Positions 26,858 to 35,194 are shown, counted from the stretch's first letter. The stretch: DNA of 64,000 nucleotides from Bacteroides zoogleoformans (GCF_002998435.1 NZ_CP027231.1:1529001-1593000), one strand, 5' to 3'. Notes: generated from the sequence alone by a model not told the origin. A program made the numbers and translations.

Positions 26858-27194
26858 GCTGATTTATTTAAACTCGGTTACATTCGGCAGGAAGGCTGTT
26901 GCCTTAATCGAATCGGAACAACCTTTGAGCAAATTGAAGGCCGCGATAGACAACGTGATGCAAAACTATAACAACCCGGAGAAAATAGCCGATACATCTC
27001 ACGCTATATTGTCAAACTCCAATATCCGGGTAATGATTGTAGGCGGAAATGCCCAAATGAATGTACAGAGCGACAATGCCTTGACAGAGCTACTTCTATA
27101 TTTCAACCGGAAGATTACCGGCAGTGATTTTATATCCCCTATCATCTTTACAGCTGCATGGGCAAAAGACAATTCGGTATTTGAGAATAAATAA
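26844..27194 (+). pseudogene. Internal fragment of a thiol-activated (cholesterol-dependent) cytolysin-like protein
   Basis: A 116-residue frame starting at ATGATG (26844) inside the end of the TPR remnant. By eye it aligns with the middle of perfringolysin-type cytolysins: LNSVTFGRKAVALIES corresponds to the SNVAYGRTIYVKLET strand, IRVMIVGGNAQ to FTAVVLGGDAQ, and ISPIIFTAAWAKDNSV to YPISYTSVFLKDNSV. The N-terminal region and the whole C-terminal membrane-binding domain with the Trp-rich undecapeptide are absent, so it should not form pores. Similar cytolysin-family proteins occur in Bacteroidetes. The identification is from memory of the family. Confidence 0.55.
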
Positions 27195-27261
27195 TTTTCC
27201 GTACATCACGAACCATGAGCAACTAAAAGATTTTAAGTTTGCAGCAACTCTGCCCCGATAC

Positions 27262-27331
27262 AAAAAAGGCTCTCCGAAAAGTAGTATGCCTCTTATTATG
27301 TTGAAAGCATACTATTCATTTCGGACAGCCT
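27262..27331 (-). terminator. Imperfect hairpin and terminator downstream of the aminopeptidase P gene
   Basis: AGGCT..CCGAAA..TAGTATGC (27267-27289) pairs with GCATACTA..TTTCGG..AGCCT (27307-27331), an interrupted stem of about 19 pairs. On the minus strand it is followed by TTTTTTG (the A run at 27262-27267), as expected for an intrinsic terminator just after the gene ending at 27354. Confidence 0.65.
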
Positions 27332-27353
27332 CAAGGGGAATATATATGTACCT

Positions 27354-28727
27354 TTACCTCAGCGCCTCCACCTCTTCCGGCGTCAACGGAATCTTCTTGC
27401 CCAGGCGGCGTGCGCCTGTCTCCGTAATCAGATAGTCCTCCTCGTTGCGGATGCCGCCGAAATGGCGGTATTCTTCTACCTTATCATAGTTGATGAAATC
27501 GGCGAACTTCTTTTGCCCCTTCCAGAGGTCTATCAGTTCGGGGATGAAGTAAACGCCCGGTTCGACGGTGAACACGAAGCCGGGTTGCAGGGGGATGGCG
27601 AGCCGTTGACTCTTACGGCCGAACTGCGTGCTCTTGGGACGGCCGTCGTAACCTACCCACACCTCGCCGAGGTTCTCCATGTCGTGTACGTCCAACCCCA
27701 TCATGTGGCCCAGACCGTGAGGGTAGAACAAGGCATGGGCGCCTTCGCGTACGGCGTCTTCGGCATCGCCTTTCATCAGGCCCAGTGCCTTCATGCCTTC
27801 TACCAGGACTTTGGCGGACAGTTCATATACCTCCATGTAGGGGATGCCCGGACGAAGCGCATCGACAGAGGCAAGGTGCATGGCGTTCTGTATCTCATAG
27901 ACGGCACGCTGGCGGGGAGTAAAAGTCTTGTCGGCGGGAACGGTGGACGACATGTCGCCGCAATAGCCCGACGGCAACTCGGCGCCGGCATCAATCAGAA
28001 ACAGGTCGCCCGGCTTCACCCGGTTGCCGTGATAGTGATTGTGCAGGGTCTGCCCGTTGACGGTGGCAATCGTTGCGAAAGAGAGCTCGCAATTGTTCAG
28101 TCCGGCCACACGGTTCATCTCCGCCACCACCTCATACTCGTACATACCCGGGCGTACGGTTTTTATGGCCGCAATGTGCATGTCGGCGGTCACATCGCAG
28201 GCTTTCTCTATCTCGGCTATCTCGTCAGCCGACTTATGGTTGCGTTGCGCCACCACCGCACGGATGAACGGGACGGAGCCTTCCTGACGGGAAGGAGGAA
28301 TGCCCAGCCAGTCCATCAGCTTCAGTTTGTGTTCGGCACGATAGGGAGGAAGATAGTTGACGGCTTGCCCTTTCTGAACGGCCTTGTGCAGATAGGTCAC
28401 AATATCGGCCGAGGGGCGCGTTTCCCCGATGCCCACTGCCGCAGCCTTTTCGCGGAGTGTGGGCTGGGTTCCCATCCAGACAATGTGGTCGATGCTCAGT
28501 TCGTCGCCGAAGATGATTTCTTTATCCTCGTCAATGTCTATGACAGCCGACAGTCCGGCAAACGACAAACCGAAAAAGTAGAGGAAGGTGGAGTCCTGAC
28601 GGTAACGGAAGGCATTGTCTTCGTAGTTCAACCCTTGTTCGTCATTACCCAAGAACAGTAACACTCCGGAGCCGATTGTTTTCTTCAGCAGGGCCCGGCG
28701 CTGCACATACGTTTCTTTAGCAAACAT
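27354..28727 (-). CDS. pepP: Aminopeptidase P family protein (Xaa-Pro aminopeptidase, M24B)
   Basis: A 457-residue cytoplasmic dimetal peptidase that removes N-terminal residues preceding proline. The N-terminal AMP_N domain (about 1-140) has RQDSTFLYFFGL. The C-terminal pita-bread domain shows the metal ligands in LFLIDAGAE (about 246), YCGDMSSTVP (about 257), HGLGHMMGLDVHD (about 340), FTVEPGVYF (about 388) and DYLITETGARRL (about 434). It stands alone, with its own TATATTTG promoter element at 28763-28756 and a terminator hairpin 23 bases past the stop. Confidence 0.94.
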   Translation of the reverse strand: MFAKETYVQRRALLKKTIGSGVLLFLGNDEQGLNYEDNAFRYRQDSTFLYFFGLSFAGLSAVIDIDEDKEIIFGDELSIDHIVWMGTQPTLREKAAAVGIGETRPSADIVTYLHKAVQKGQAVNYLPPYRAEHKLKLMDWLGIPPSRQEGSVPFIRAVVAQRNHKSADEIAEIEKACDVTADMHIAAIKTVRPGMYEYEVVAEMNRVAGLNNCELSFATIATVNGQTLHNHYHGNRVKPGDLFLIDAGAELPSGYCGDMSSTVPADKTFTPRQRAVYEIQNAMHLASVDALRPGIPYMEVYELSAKVLVEGMKALGLMKGDAEDAVREGAHALFYPHGLGHMMGLDVHDMENLGEVWVGYDGRPKSTQFGRKSQRLAIPLQPGFVFTVEPGVYFIPELIDLWKGQKKFADFINYDKVEEYRHFGGIRNEEDYLITETGARRLGKKIPLTPEEVEALR

Positions 28728-28755
28728 AACGCTGTATTTTTTAGTTGTTATATCG

Positions 28756-28763
28756 CAAATATA
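28756..28763 (-). promoter_or_regulatory. -7 element for pepP
   Basis: Minus-strand 28763-28756 reads TATATTTG, about 30 bases upstream of the pepP ATG. Confidence 0.45.
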
Positions 28764-28893
28764 AAAAAAGAAAACGCTTAGAGCATGCGTTTTTAGTATT
28801 TCTTAGCACCTCGCACGTTCGGTTTCCGGCACTTCCCCTCTTCGGCTGCGGTTCGGCAACCATTGCGGCCGCCCCTGCGTTGCCCGGCAGAGA

Positions 28894-29487
28894 CATGGGT
28901 GCTTGTCCGATGGAAGCGTGAGTATGTGCTTGATGGGGGAGTGAATGTGTGCCCGACGGAAGCGTGAGTATGTGCTCAATGGGGAGAGTGAGTGCTTGCT
29001 GAACGGAGATACGGAAGAAAAGTTGTTGAGACGGGCGAGAAAACCTATTGAGTACAGCTCGGAAACTTGTATAAGAGCAGTAAGAAATCTCTGTTCGCAA
29101 CTTGCGGATATATATTCGGCGTGCGCAAACATATATCCGCAGTGCGCGGATATGCGTCCGCGCACTGCGAACAGAGATTACTTACTATAGACGCATATGT
29201 TTTCGAACGTGTGAAGAGATATTTTTCTCGCCCGTCTCAACAACTTTTCTTCCGTATCTCCGCCGGACAAACATTCACTCTCCCGTTGAATAAACACTCA
29301 CGCTTCCATTAAGCAAACACTCACTCCCCCATTGAGCAAACATTCACTACCCCCATTGAGCACACATTCACTTCCCCGTTGAGCAAACACTCACGCTTCC
29401 ATCGGGCACATATTCACTCTCCCGTTGAATAAACATTCACTCCCCCATCAAGCACACACTCACGCTTCCATCGGACAAGCACCCATG
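28894..29487. repeat. Nested large inverted repeat with 23-bp tandem units in its arms
   Basis: Outer arms 28894-28947 and 29434-29487 are inverse complements with one mismatch in 54. Middle arms 29004-29043 and 29223-29262 are a perfect 40-bp inverted repeat. Inner arms 29080-29099 and 29166-29185 match 19 of 20. The core has a perfect 12-bp hairpin (29139-29150 with 29157-29168, loop TATGCG) and an alternative 11-bp pair (29103-29113 with 29131-29141). The left arm contains four (28901-28993) and the right arm nine (29273-29480) tandem units of 23 bases resembling ACTCACTCCCCCATTGAGCA. Confidence 0.9.
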
Positions 29488-29767
29488 TATCGACAAGAGA
29501 AATACGTCCAATGCCACCCTCAACGACTTGTATCAGCTTCCACCGGACAAACACCCATGTATCGACAAGAGAAAGGCGGCGGAGGCATGCACACACCACA
29601 CATCGGCGGAACCCGTCCGAAAAGCGGAAGGATGGGCGGCTGCGGACAATGAACCGCAATCGCGCGGCATATCGGGATAAAAACGGCATGAGATAAAAAC
29701 AACATGAGATAAAAGCGGCATGGGATAAAAAACTGCCCCGTTCATTTCTTTCTCAAGCGGTTTGTAT

Positions 29768-29775
29768 TATCTTTG
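29768..29775 (+). promoter_or_regulatory. -7 element for rpoN
   Basis: TATCTTTG at 29768-29775, with a near -33 TTTC at 29745-29748 (19-base spacer), about 45 bases upstream of the rpoN ATG. Confidence 0.45.
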
Positions 29776-29818
29776 CGGTGGAATTCATCAAGTTTGTAAC
29801 TCATAACTCCGACAAAGC

Positions 29819-31306
29819 ATGGCACAAGGTTCCCGACAGATACAGACGCAGACGCAACAGCAGGTACAGACGCTGTCGCCGCAACAGATTCTGGTGGTGA
29901 AGTTGCTGGAACTTCCCACCATGGAACTGGAAGACCGCGTGCGTGCCGAACTTTTGGAGAATCCGGCACTGGAAGAGGGCAAAGACGAAGCCGCGACCGA
30001 CGAGTATGCCGACGCACCCGAAGCCGGCACGGACGACGGAGGCGACACCGACTACGACTCGCTGAGCGACTACCTGACCGAAGACGACATCCCCGACTAT
30101 AAATTGCAGGAGAACAACCGGAGCAAAGGCGAGCAGCCCGAAGAGATTCCTTTTTCGGACACCACCTCGTTCTACGAAACCCTGAAGGAGCAACTGAGCG
30201 AACGCAACCTCAGCGAACGGCAACGCGAACTGGCCGAGTATCTCATCGGCTCGCTGGACGACGACGGCCTGCTGCGCAAATCGTTGGACAGCATCAGCGA
30301 CGAGCTGGCCATTTATGCGGGCATCGACGCCTCTGTACAGGAACTGGAGGAGGCGCTGAAGACGGTTCAGGATTTCGACCCCGCCGGACTGGGGGCCCGC
30401 AACCTGCAGGAATGTCTCCTCATCCAGATTCGCCGCAAGATGGAACAACAGTCGCCTACTACCCCCGACTCCTTGCTGCGCATCGAAGAGGACATCATCG
30501 GCCAATGCTACGAGGAGTTCACCCGCAAACATTGGGAGAAGATACGGCAGAAGCTGAATCTGCCGGAAGACGTCTGCGACCGGGCCATCAAGGAGGTCTG
30601 CAAGCTGAACCCCCGCCCGGGTGCCTCTTTGGGCGAAACCATCGGCAAGAACATGCAACAGATTGTGCCGGACTTCATCGTGGATACGTATGACGGCGGC
30701 ACCATCAACCTGACGCTGAACAACCGCAACGTGCCGGAACTGCGCATGAGCCGCGACTTCACCGAAATGGTGGAGGAGCATACCAAGAACAAGGCGAACC
30801 AATCGAAAGCGTCGAAGGACGCCATGATGTTCCTGAAACAAAAGATGGACGCGGCGCAAGGCTTCATCAACGCCGTGAAGCAACGGCAGAATACGCTGAT
30901 GACCACCATGCAGGCCATCATCGACCTGCAACGCCCGTTCTTCCTCGAGGGCGACGAGTCGCTGCTACGCCCCATGATACTGAAAGATGTGGCCGAGCGC
31001 GCCGGGCTGGACATCTCGACCGTCTCGCGCGTAAGCAACAGCAAATACGTGCAGACCAACTTCGGAGTGTATCCGCTGAAGTTCTTCTTCAACGACGGCT
31101 ATACCACCGGAGACGGCGAAGAAATGTCCGTGCGCGAAATACGCAAGATACTGAAAGAATGCGTGGAAAACGAGAACAAGAAGAAGCCCTACACGGACGA
31201 CGAACTCACCGAAATATTAAAAGAGAAAGGCTATCCGATAGCCCGCCGGACGGTGGCGAAGTACCGCCAGCAGATGAATATTCCGGTGGCAAGACTGAGA
31301 CGATAA
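29819..31306 (+). CDS. rpoN: RNA polymerase sigma-54 factor
   Basis: A 495-residue sigma factor that directs RNA polymerase to -24/-12 promoters and needs AAA+ activators. The Gln-rich region I (residues 1-50, QTQTQQQVQTLSPQQ and LLELPTMELEDRV) binds activator. An acidic linker follows (about 55-115), then the core-binding domain (about 120-300), the helix-turn-helix MILKDVAERAGLDISTVSRV (about 382-401) and the RpoN box ARRTVAKYR (about 476), which reads the -24 element. It has its own promoter. A PAP2-type membrane protein gene follows 25 bases downstream and is probably cotranscribed. No sigma-54 activator is encoded in the window. Confidence 0.96.
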   Translation: MAQGSRQIQTQTQQQVQTLSPQQILVVKLLELPTMELEDRVRAELLENPALEEGKDEAATDEYADAPEAGTDDGGDTDYDSLSDYLTEDDIPDYKLQENNRSKGEQPEEIPFSDTTSFYETLKEQLSERNLSERQRELAEYLIGSLDDDGLLRKSLDSISDELAIYAGIDASVQELEEALKTVQDFDPAGLGARNLQECLLIQIRRKMEQQSPTTPDSLLRIEEDIIGQCYEEFTRKHWEKIRQKLNLPEDVCDRAIKEVCKLNPRPGASLGETIGKNMQQIVPDFIVDTYDGGTINLTLNNRNVPELRMSRDFTEMVEEHTKNKANQSKASKDAMMFLKQKMDAAQGFINAVKQRQNTLMTTMQAIIDLQRPFFLEGDESLLRPMILKDVAERAGLDISTVSRVSNSKYVQTNFGVYPLKFFFNDGYTTGDGEEMSVREIRKILKECVENENKKKPYTDDELTEILKEKGYPIARRTVAKYRQQMNIPVARLRR

Positions 31307-31331
31307 TTAGTAAACTTGTAACTTGCAATAA

Positions 31332-31994
31332 ATGGAAGAACATATCATAGCAGACAGAACGCTGATTAGAACCGCGAAAGTGGTCTCGGCCCTATTCACG
31401 CCGTTTTCCATTCCTTTCGTCGCCTTTCTGATACTGTTCATCTTTTCGTACTTGCGCATCATGCCGCTGCAGTACAAGCTGATTGTATTGGGCGTGATCT
31501 ATTGCTTCACCATCCTGATGCCCACGCTGACCATTTTCATCTTCCGCAAAATCAACGGCTTCAGTCCGCAAGACTTGGCGGACAGGAAGAAGAGGTATAT
31601 TCCCTTTATCCTGACCATCGCTTCCTACATCTTCTGCCTGCTGATGATGCAACGGCTGAATATTCCCTGGTACATGACGGGCATCATCCTCGCCGCATTG
31701 ATAACGATGCTTATCTGCGTCATCGTCAACCTGAAATGGAAGCTCAGCGAACACATGGCCGGCGCGGGGGCTGTTGTGGGCGGACTGGTGGCTTTCAGCG
31801 CCTTGTTCGGCTACAATCCCGTAGGGTGGTTGTGCCTCTTCATCTTGGTGGCGGGCGTACTGGGCACGGCACGCATCATCCTGCAACACCACACGCCGGG
31901 CGAAGTCATGGGTGGGTTTGCCGTAGGGCTGGTCTGCTCCTTGCTGGTGCTCCACCCCCTAAGCAATGCGTTATTCAGAATTTTCCTTTTTTAA
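31332..31994 (+). CDS. PAP2-superfamily membrane protein
   Basis: A 220-residue inner-membrane protein with six hydrophobic segments, resembling PAP2/lipid phosphatases. The second motif appears as LSEHMAGAGAV where active members have PSGH. The third appears as ARIILQHHTPGEVMGG, where SRxxxxxHxxxD is expected; Glu stands at the Asp position and Ala-Arg replaces Ser-Arg. These changes are seen in many Bacteroidetes PAP2 relatives, so catalysis on an undecaprenyl or phosphatidyl phosphate is possible but not assured. It is encoded 25 bases downstream of rpoN. The start ATG gives an N-terminus that leads directly into the first helix. Confidence 0.75.
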   Translation: MEEHIIADRTLIRTAKVVSALFTPFSIPFVAFLILFIFSYLRIMPLQYKLIVLGVIYCFTILMPTLTIFIFRKINGFSPQDLADRKKRYIPFILTIASYIFCLLMMQRLNIPWYMTGIILAALITMLICVIVNLKWKLSEHMAGAGAVVGGLVAFSALFGYNPVGWLCLFILVAGVLGTARIILQHHTPGEVMGGFAVGLVCSLLVLHPLSNALFRIFLF

Positions 31995-32030
31995 ATCAAT
32001 TATAGTATCAACCTTTTAAAACTAATGATT

Positions 32031-32411
32031 ATGAACTTTCCTACTGATGTAAAGTACACCAAAGAGCATGAATGGATTCGCCAAGAAGGCGACGTGGCTT
32101 ATGTAGGCATTACCGACTACGCACAGGAACAATTGGGCGACATCGTGTTTGTAGATATCCCGACCGAAGGCGAAACATTGGCCGCCGACGAAGTTTTCGG
32201 CACCATCGAAGTGGTAAAAACCATTTCCGACCTTTTCTTGCCCGTGGGCGGAGAAGTGCTGGAACAGAACGCGGCCCTCGCCGACCGGCCCGAACTGGTG
32301 AACACTGATCCGTACGGAGAAGGCTGGCTCATCAAAATCAAACCGGATGCCGATGCCGACTTCGACAGCCTGCTGGATGCGGAAGCGTACAAAGCGTTGA
32401 TTAACGGATAG
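32031..32411 (+). CDS. gcvH: Glycine cleavage system H protein
   Basis: A 126-residue lipoyl-carrier protein of the glycine cleavage complex. It shuttles the aminomethyl group between the P and T proteins. The lipoylation Lys lies in EVVKTISDLF (about residue 63), preceded by ADEVFGTIEV. YTKEHEWIRQEGDVAYVGIT at the N-terminus and NTDPYGEGWLIKI near the C-terminus complete the fold. I prefer the ATG at 32031 (MNFPTDVKYT) over 32025, two codons upstream. No gcvP or gcvT is nearby. The gene is followed by direct repeats and purE. Confidence 0.95.
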   Translation: MNFPTDVKYTKEHEWIRQEGDVAYVGITDYAQEQLGDIVFVDIPTEGETLAADEVFGTIEVVKTISDLFLPVGGEVLEQNAALADRPELVNTDPYGEGWLIKIKPDADADFDSLLDAEAYKALING

Positions 32412-32512
32412 TCGTTAGCGATAGCGACTAACGGTTAGTTGTTAGCGGTTAGTTGTTAGCGGTTAGCTATTAGTTGTTAACGGTTAATGATTAGCGGTTA
32501 ACGGTTAGTAAG
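32412..32512. repeat. Degenerate GTTAGCGGTTAGTT tandem repeat
   Basis: Immediately after the gcvH stop, about 100 bases consist of imperfect units of 7 to 14 bases built from GTTAGCGGTTAGTTG. A related stretch follows purE (33151-33225), and a CACTCATCACTAATCAC-type run precedes purE (32604-32638). Confidence 0.75.
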
Positions 32513-32551
32513 GCCGCACGTTTTTCAACGATTAACAAGAATAATAAACTT

Positions 32552-32605
32552 AAGCAGTGGGCGGCGGGTGTACGGCAATCTCCCGCCCTTGTCCGCCCAC
32601 CGCTT
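32552..32605 (+). other. GC-rich hairpin in the purE leader
   Basis: AAGCAGTGGGCGG (32552-32564) pairs with CCGCCCACCGCTT (32593-32605) with one A-C mismatch. Inside it GGCGGG can extend to CCCGCC. No T-tract follows, so it is either a weak terminator of gcvH or a leader structure of purE. It matches no riboswitch class known to me. Confidence 0.45.
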
Positions 32606-32638
32606 ATCACTCATCACTCATCACCAAGCACTAATCAC

Positions 32639-33148
32639 ATGTCTCCAACAGTCAGTATTATCATGGGCAGCACTTCCGACCTGCCCGTCATGGAAAAGGC
32701 CGCACAGCTGCTCAACGAGTTGCATGTTCCGTTCGAAATGAACGCCTTGTCTGCCCACCGCACACCGGAAGCGGTAGAAGAGTTTGCCAAGAATGCCCGC
32801 CAACGCGGCATCAAAGTGATAATTGCCGCCGCCGGCATGGCTGCCGCCCTGCCCGGTGTCATCGCCGCCAACACCACCTTGCCGGTCATCGGTGTTCCCA
32901 TAAAAGGCTCGGTGCTCGACGGCGTAGACGCGCTTTATTCCATCATACAGATGCCTCCGGGCATCCCGGTAGCCACTGTAGCCATCAATGGTGCCATGAA
33001 CGCCGCCATCCTCGCCGTGCAAATGCTGGCATTGAGCGATGCCTCACTGGCGGAAACCTTTGCCTCTTACAAGGAAGGCTTAAAGAAGAAAATCGTCAAG
33101 GCAAACGAGGATTTGAAAGAAGTGAAGTACGAATACAAAACAAACTGA
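32639..33148 (+). CDS. purE: N5-carboxyaminoimidazole ribonucleotide mutase
   Basis: A 169-residue enzyme of purine synthesis that converts N5-CAIR to CAIR. The signature MGSTSDLPVMEKAAQLL (about 9-25), SAHRTPEAVEEFA with the catalytic His (about 43) and IIAAAGMAAALPGVIAANT (about 61-79) are clear. PVIGVPIKGSVLDGVDAL and QMPPGIPVATVAING complete the octameric PurE fold. It is class I in length and motif (paired with PurK elsewhere). No other purine gene is adjacent; it sits between gcvH and ispG, with repeat-like spacers on each side. Confidence 0.96.
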   Translation: MSPTVSIIMGSTSDLPVMEKAAQLLNELHVPFEMNALSAHRTPEAVEEFAKNARQRGIKVIIAAAGMAAALPGVIAANTTLPVIGVPIKGSVLDGVDALYSIIQMPPGIPVATVAINGAMNAAILAVQMLALSDASLAETFASYKEGLKKKIVKANEDLKEVKYEYKTN

Positions 33149-33164
33149 AATCAGCGGTTGGCGG

Positions 33165-33206
33165 TTAGCGATTAGTGCTTAACGCTCACTGACCACTAAT
33201 CGCTAA
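33165..33206. other. Perfect 13-bp hairpin between purE and ispG
   Basis: TTAGCGATTAGTG (33165-33177) pairs exactly with CACTAATCGCTAA (33194-33206), leaving a 16-base loop. It is built from the same TTAGCG-type sequence as the repeats around purE and ends 20 bases before the ispG start codon. No T-tract follows; it may be a repeat by-product or affect ispG translation. Confidence 0.5.
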
Positions 33207-33225
33207 ACACTAAACACTAATCAAC

Positions 33226-35094
33226 GTGAATCTATTCAACTATTCCCGACGGGAAACATCCGAAGTGAATATCGGAGCCACACCGATGGGCGGTTCCAAC
33301 CCCATCCGCATACAAAGCATGACGAATACGGCCACGCAAGATACGGAAGCCAGCGTGGAACAGGTGAAACGCATCGTCGATGCCGGCGGTGAGTATGTGC
33401 GCCTCACGGCACAAGGCGTCAGAGAGGCCGAAAACCTGATGAACATCAATGCAGCCCTGCGTCAGGAGGGTTATATGACTCCTCTGGTGGCCGATATTCA
33501 CTTCAATCCGAAGGTGGCCGATGTGGCGGCGCTGTATGTGGAGAAAGTGCGCATCAACCCCGGAAACTATGTGGACGCGGCACGCACTTTCAAGCATTTG
33601 GAGTATACCGACGAGGAATATGCGCAAGAGCTGAAAAAGATACACGACCGCTTCGTGCCTTTCCTCAATATCTGCAAGGAAAACCACACAGCCATCCGCA
33701 TAGGTGTGAACCACGGCTCGCTGTCCGACCGCATCATGTCGCGCTACGGTGATACGCCGAAAGGCATGGTAGAATCGTGCATGGAGTTCTTGCGCATCTG
33801 TGTGGAAGAGCGCTTCGGAGATGTAGTCATCTCCATCAAAGCCTCCAACACGGTGGTGATGGTAAAGACCGTGCGCCTGCTGGCCAACGTGATGGAGCGG
33901 GAGAACATGCACTTCCCGTTGCATCTTGGCGTGACGGAAGCCGGAGACGGAGAAGATGGACGCATCAAGTCGGCCTTGGGCATCGGTGCCTTGCTGGCAG
34001 ACGGCTTGGGAGACACCATACGGGTTTCCTTGAGCGAAGCCCCCGAAGCGGAAATCCCCGTAGCACGCAAATTGGCGGACTACATCGTGCAACGTCAAGG
34101 CCATCCCTACATTCCCGGAACAGAGGCTTCCGAATTCAACTATTTATCCCCTGCCCGCCGCAAGACGTCAGCCGTGCGCAACATAGGCGGAACAAACCTC
34201 CCCGTAGTCATTACCGCACGCTTGGACGGCAACATGGATTTCAATCCTCAGTTCCTGCCCGACTATGTCTATACGGGACGTGCCCTGCCTGTCCAATGCC
34301 CGGCAGGCATACAATGCATCATTGACGCCGATGTCTGGATGGAACGGCAACACAACGGCATGGAACAGAGTAACGCTTGGCCGGCTTTCAAAGGCGACCA
34401 GCTTCCGTTCCTCGGCAGCTGCAACGCGTCTTTGAAATTTCTCTTCATCACCTACATAGGGCTGAATGACGAAGCCATTGCCTGCCTGAAGCACCATCCG
34501 GAAGTCGTGCTCGTGGCACAAAGCAACCATCCCAACCGCTTAGGCGAACACCGTGCTTTGCTACACCAGATGATGCAGGAAGGCTTAAGAAATCCGGTAG
34601 TATTCTTTGAACACTATGCTGAAAATGAAGTGGAGAATCTCCAAATAAAGTCGGCCGCGGACATGGGAGCACTCATCTTCGACGGCTTGTGCGACGGTAT
34701 CTTCCTATTCAACCAGGCAAGCAATGATGAAATAAACGACAAAGCAGTAGATGCCATCGCTTTCGGCATCCTGCAGGCCGGACGCGTGCGCACCAGCAAG
34801 ACGGAATACATTTCTTGCCCCGGTTGCGGACGCACACTCTATGATTTGGAAAGTACCATTGCCCGCATTAAAGCCGCCACCGCCCATCTGAAGGGACTCA
34901 AAATAGGCATTATGGGATGTATCGTCAACGGCCCCGGCGAAATGGCAGATGCCGACTACGGCTATGTAGGCGCCGGACGGGGTAAAATCAGTCTCTATAA
35001 AAAGAAAGAATGTATTGAAAAGAACATCCCCGAAGAAGAGGCCGTAGAGAAACTGATAGAGTTGATAAAGAGAAACGGAGATTATCATAACTGA
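33226..35094 (+). CDS. ispG: 4-hydroxy-3-methylbut-2-enyl diphosphate synthase (long form)
   Basis: A 622-residue [4Fe-4S] enzyme of the MEP isoprenoid pathway, reducing MEcPP to HMBPP. The N-terminal TIM barrel has the NPIRIQSMTNT start, VADIHFNPKVADV, NPGNYVDA and IKASNTVVMV. A roughly 230-residue insert (about 270-500) follows; this long form is found in plants, chlamydiae and Bacteroidetes. The C-terminal part carries the cluster cysteines in SCPGCGRTLYD (about 531) and GIMGCIVNGPGE (about 563). The start codon is GTG at 33226; the next ATG lies inside the conserved N-terminus and would truncate it. Confidence 0.95.
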   Translation: MNLFNYSRRETSEVNIGATPMGGSNPIRIQSMTNTATQDTEASVEQVKRIVDAGGEYVRLTAQGVREAENLMNINAALRQEGYMTPLVADIHFNPKVADVAALYVEKVRINPGNYVDAARTFKHLEYTDEEYAQELKKIHDRFVPFLNICKENHTAIRIGVNHGSLSDRIMSRYGDTPKGMVESCMEFLRICVEERFGDVVISIKASNTVVMVKTVRLLANVMERENMHFPLHLGVTEAGDGEDGRIKSALGIGALLADGLGDTIRVSLSEAPEAEIPVARKLADYIVQRQGHPYIPGTEASEFNYLSPARRKTSAVRNIGGTNLPVVITARLDGNMDFNPQFLPDYVYTGRALPVQCPAGIQCIIDADVWMERQHNGMEQSNAWPAFKGDQLPFLGSCNASLKFLFITYIGLNDEAIACLKHHPEVVLVAQSNHPNRLGEHRALLHQMMQEGLRNPVVFFEHYAENEVENLQIKSAADMGALIFDGLCDGIFLFNQASNDEINDKAVDAIAFGILQAGRVRTSKTEYISCPGCGRTLYDLESTIARIKAATAHLKGLKIGIMGCIVNGPGEMADADYGYVGAGRGKISLYKKKECIEKNIPEEEAVEKLIELIKRNGDYHN

Positions 35095-35194
35095 ACAGCC
35101 TAACGAATGTACACATGCAGGAAACGCCTTCGCATGAATGAGGCTCATGGTCTTCTTTCAATGTCCGTTTTCACACATGATGCCCATTAATCTG

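Larger units (their letters stand above)
28728..29818. other. 1.1-kb repeat-rich intergenic region, pepP/rpoN
   Basis: Divergent interval holding the pepP promoter (28763-28756), a nested inverted-repeat structure (28894-29487), a short direct repeat (ACCCATGTATCGACAAGAGAAA twice, at 29481 and 29552), four units of about 16 bases like GGCATGAGATAAAAAC (29671-29735), and the rpoN promoter (29768-29775). Several open frames cross it on both strands. They follow the repeat units in changing frames because the unit is 23 bases, so I do not call them genes. Confidence 0.7.

Noticed and set aside
28741..29165. Minus-strand 119- and 120-codon frames next to pepP
   Set aside because: They read through the inverted repeat and have no independent support.
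28945..29312. Overlapping 80-codon frames through the large inverted repeat
   Set aside because: They exist on both strands and shift with the 23-bp unit, as expected of chance frames in a repeat.
28894..29487. Reading the large inverted repeat as a CRISPR array
   Set aside because: Units are directly adjacent with no unique spacers, lengths and symmetry are wrong, and no cas gene is in the window.
32412..32512. GTTAGCGG repeat as a CRISPR or phase-variable promoter
   Set aside because: Units are degenerate and have no spacers, no invertase or recombinase is near, and no promoter spans it.
32552..32605. Known purine riboswitch before purE
   Set aside because: The hairpin is GC-rich and does not match the purine, PRPP or ZTP riboswitch patterns I know; left as an unclassified structure.
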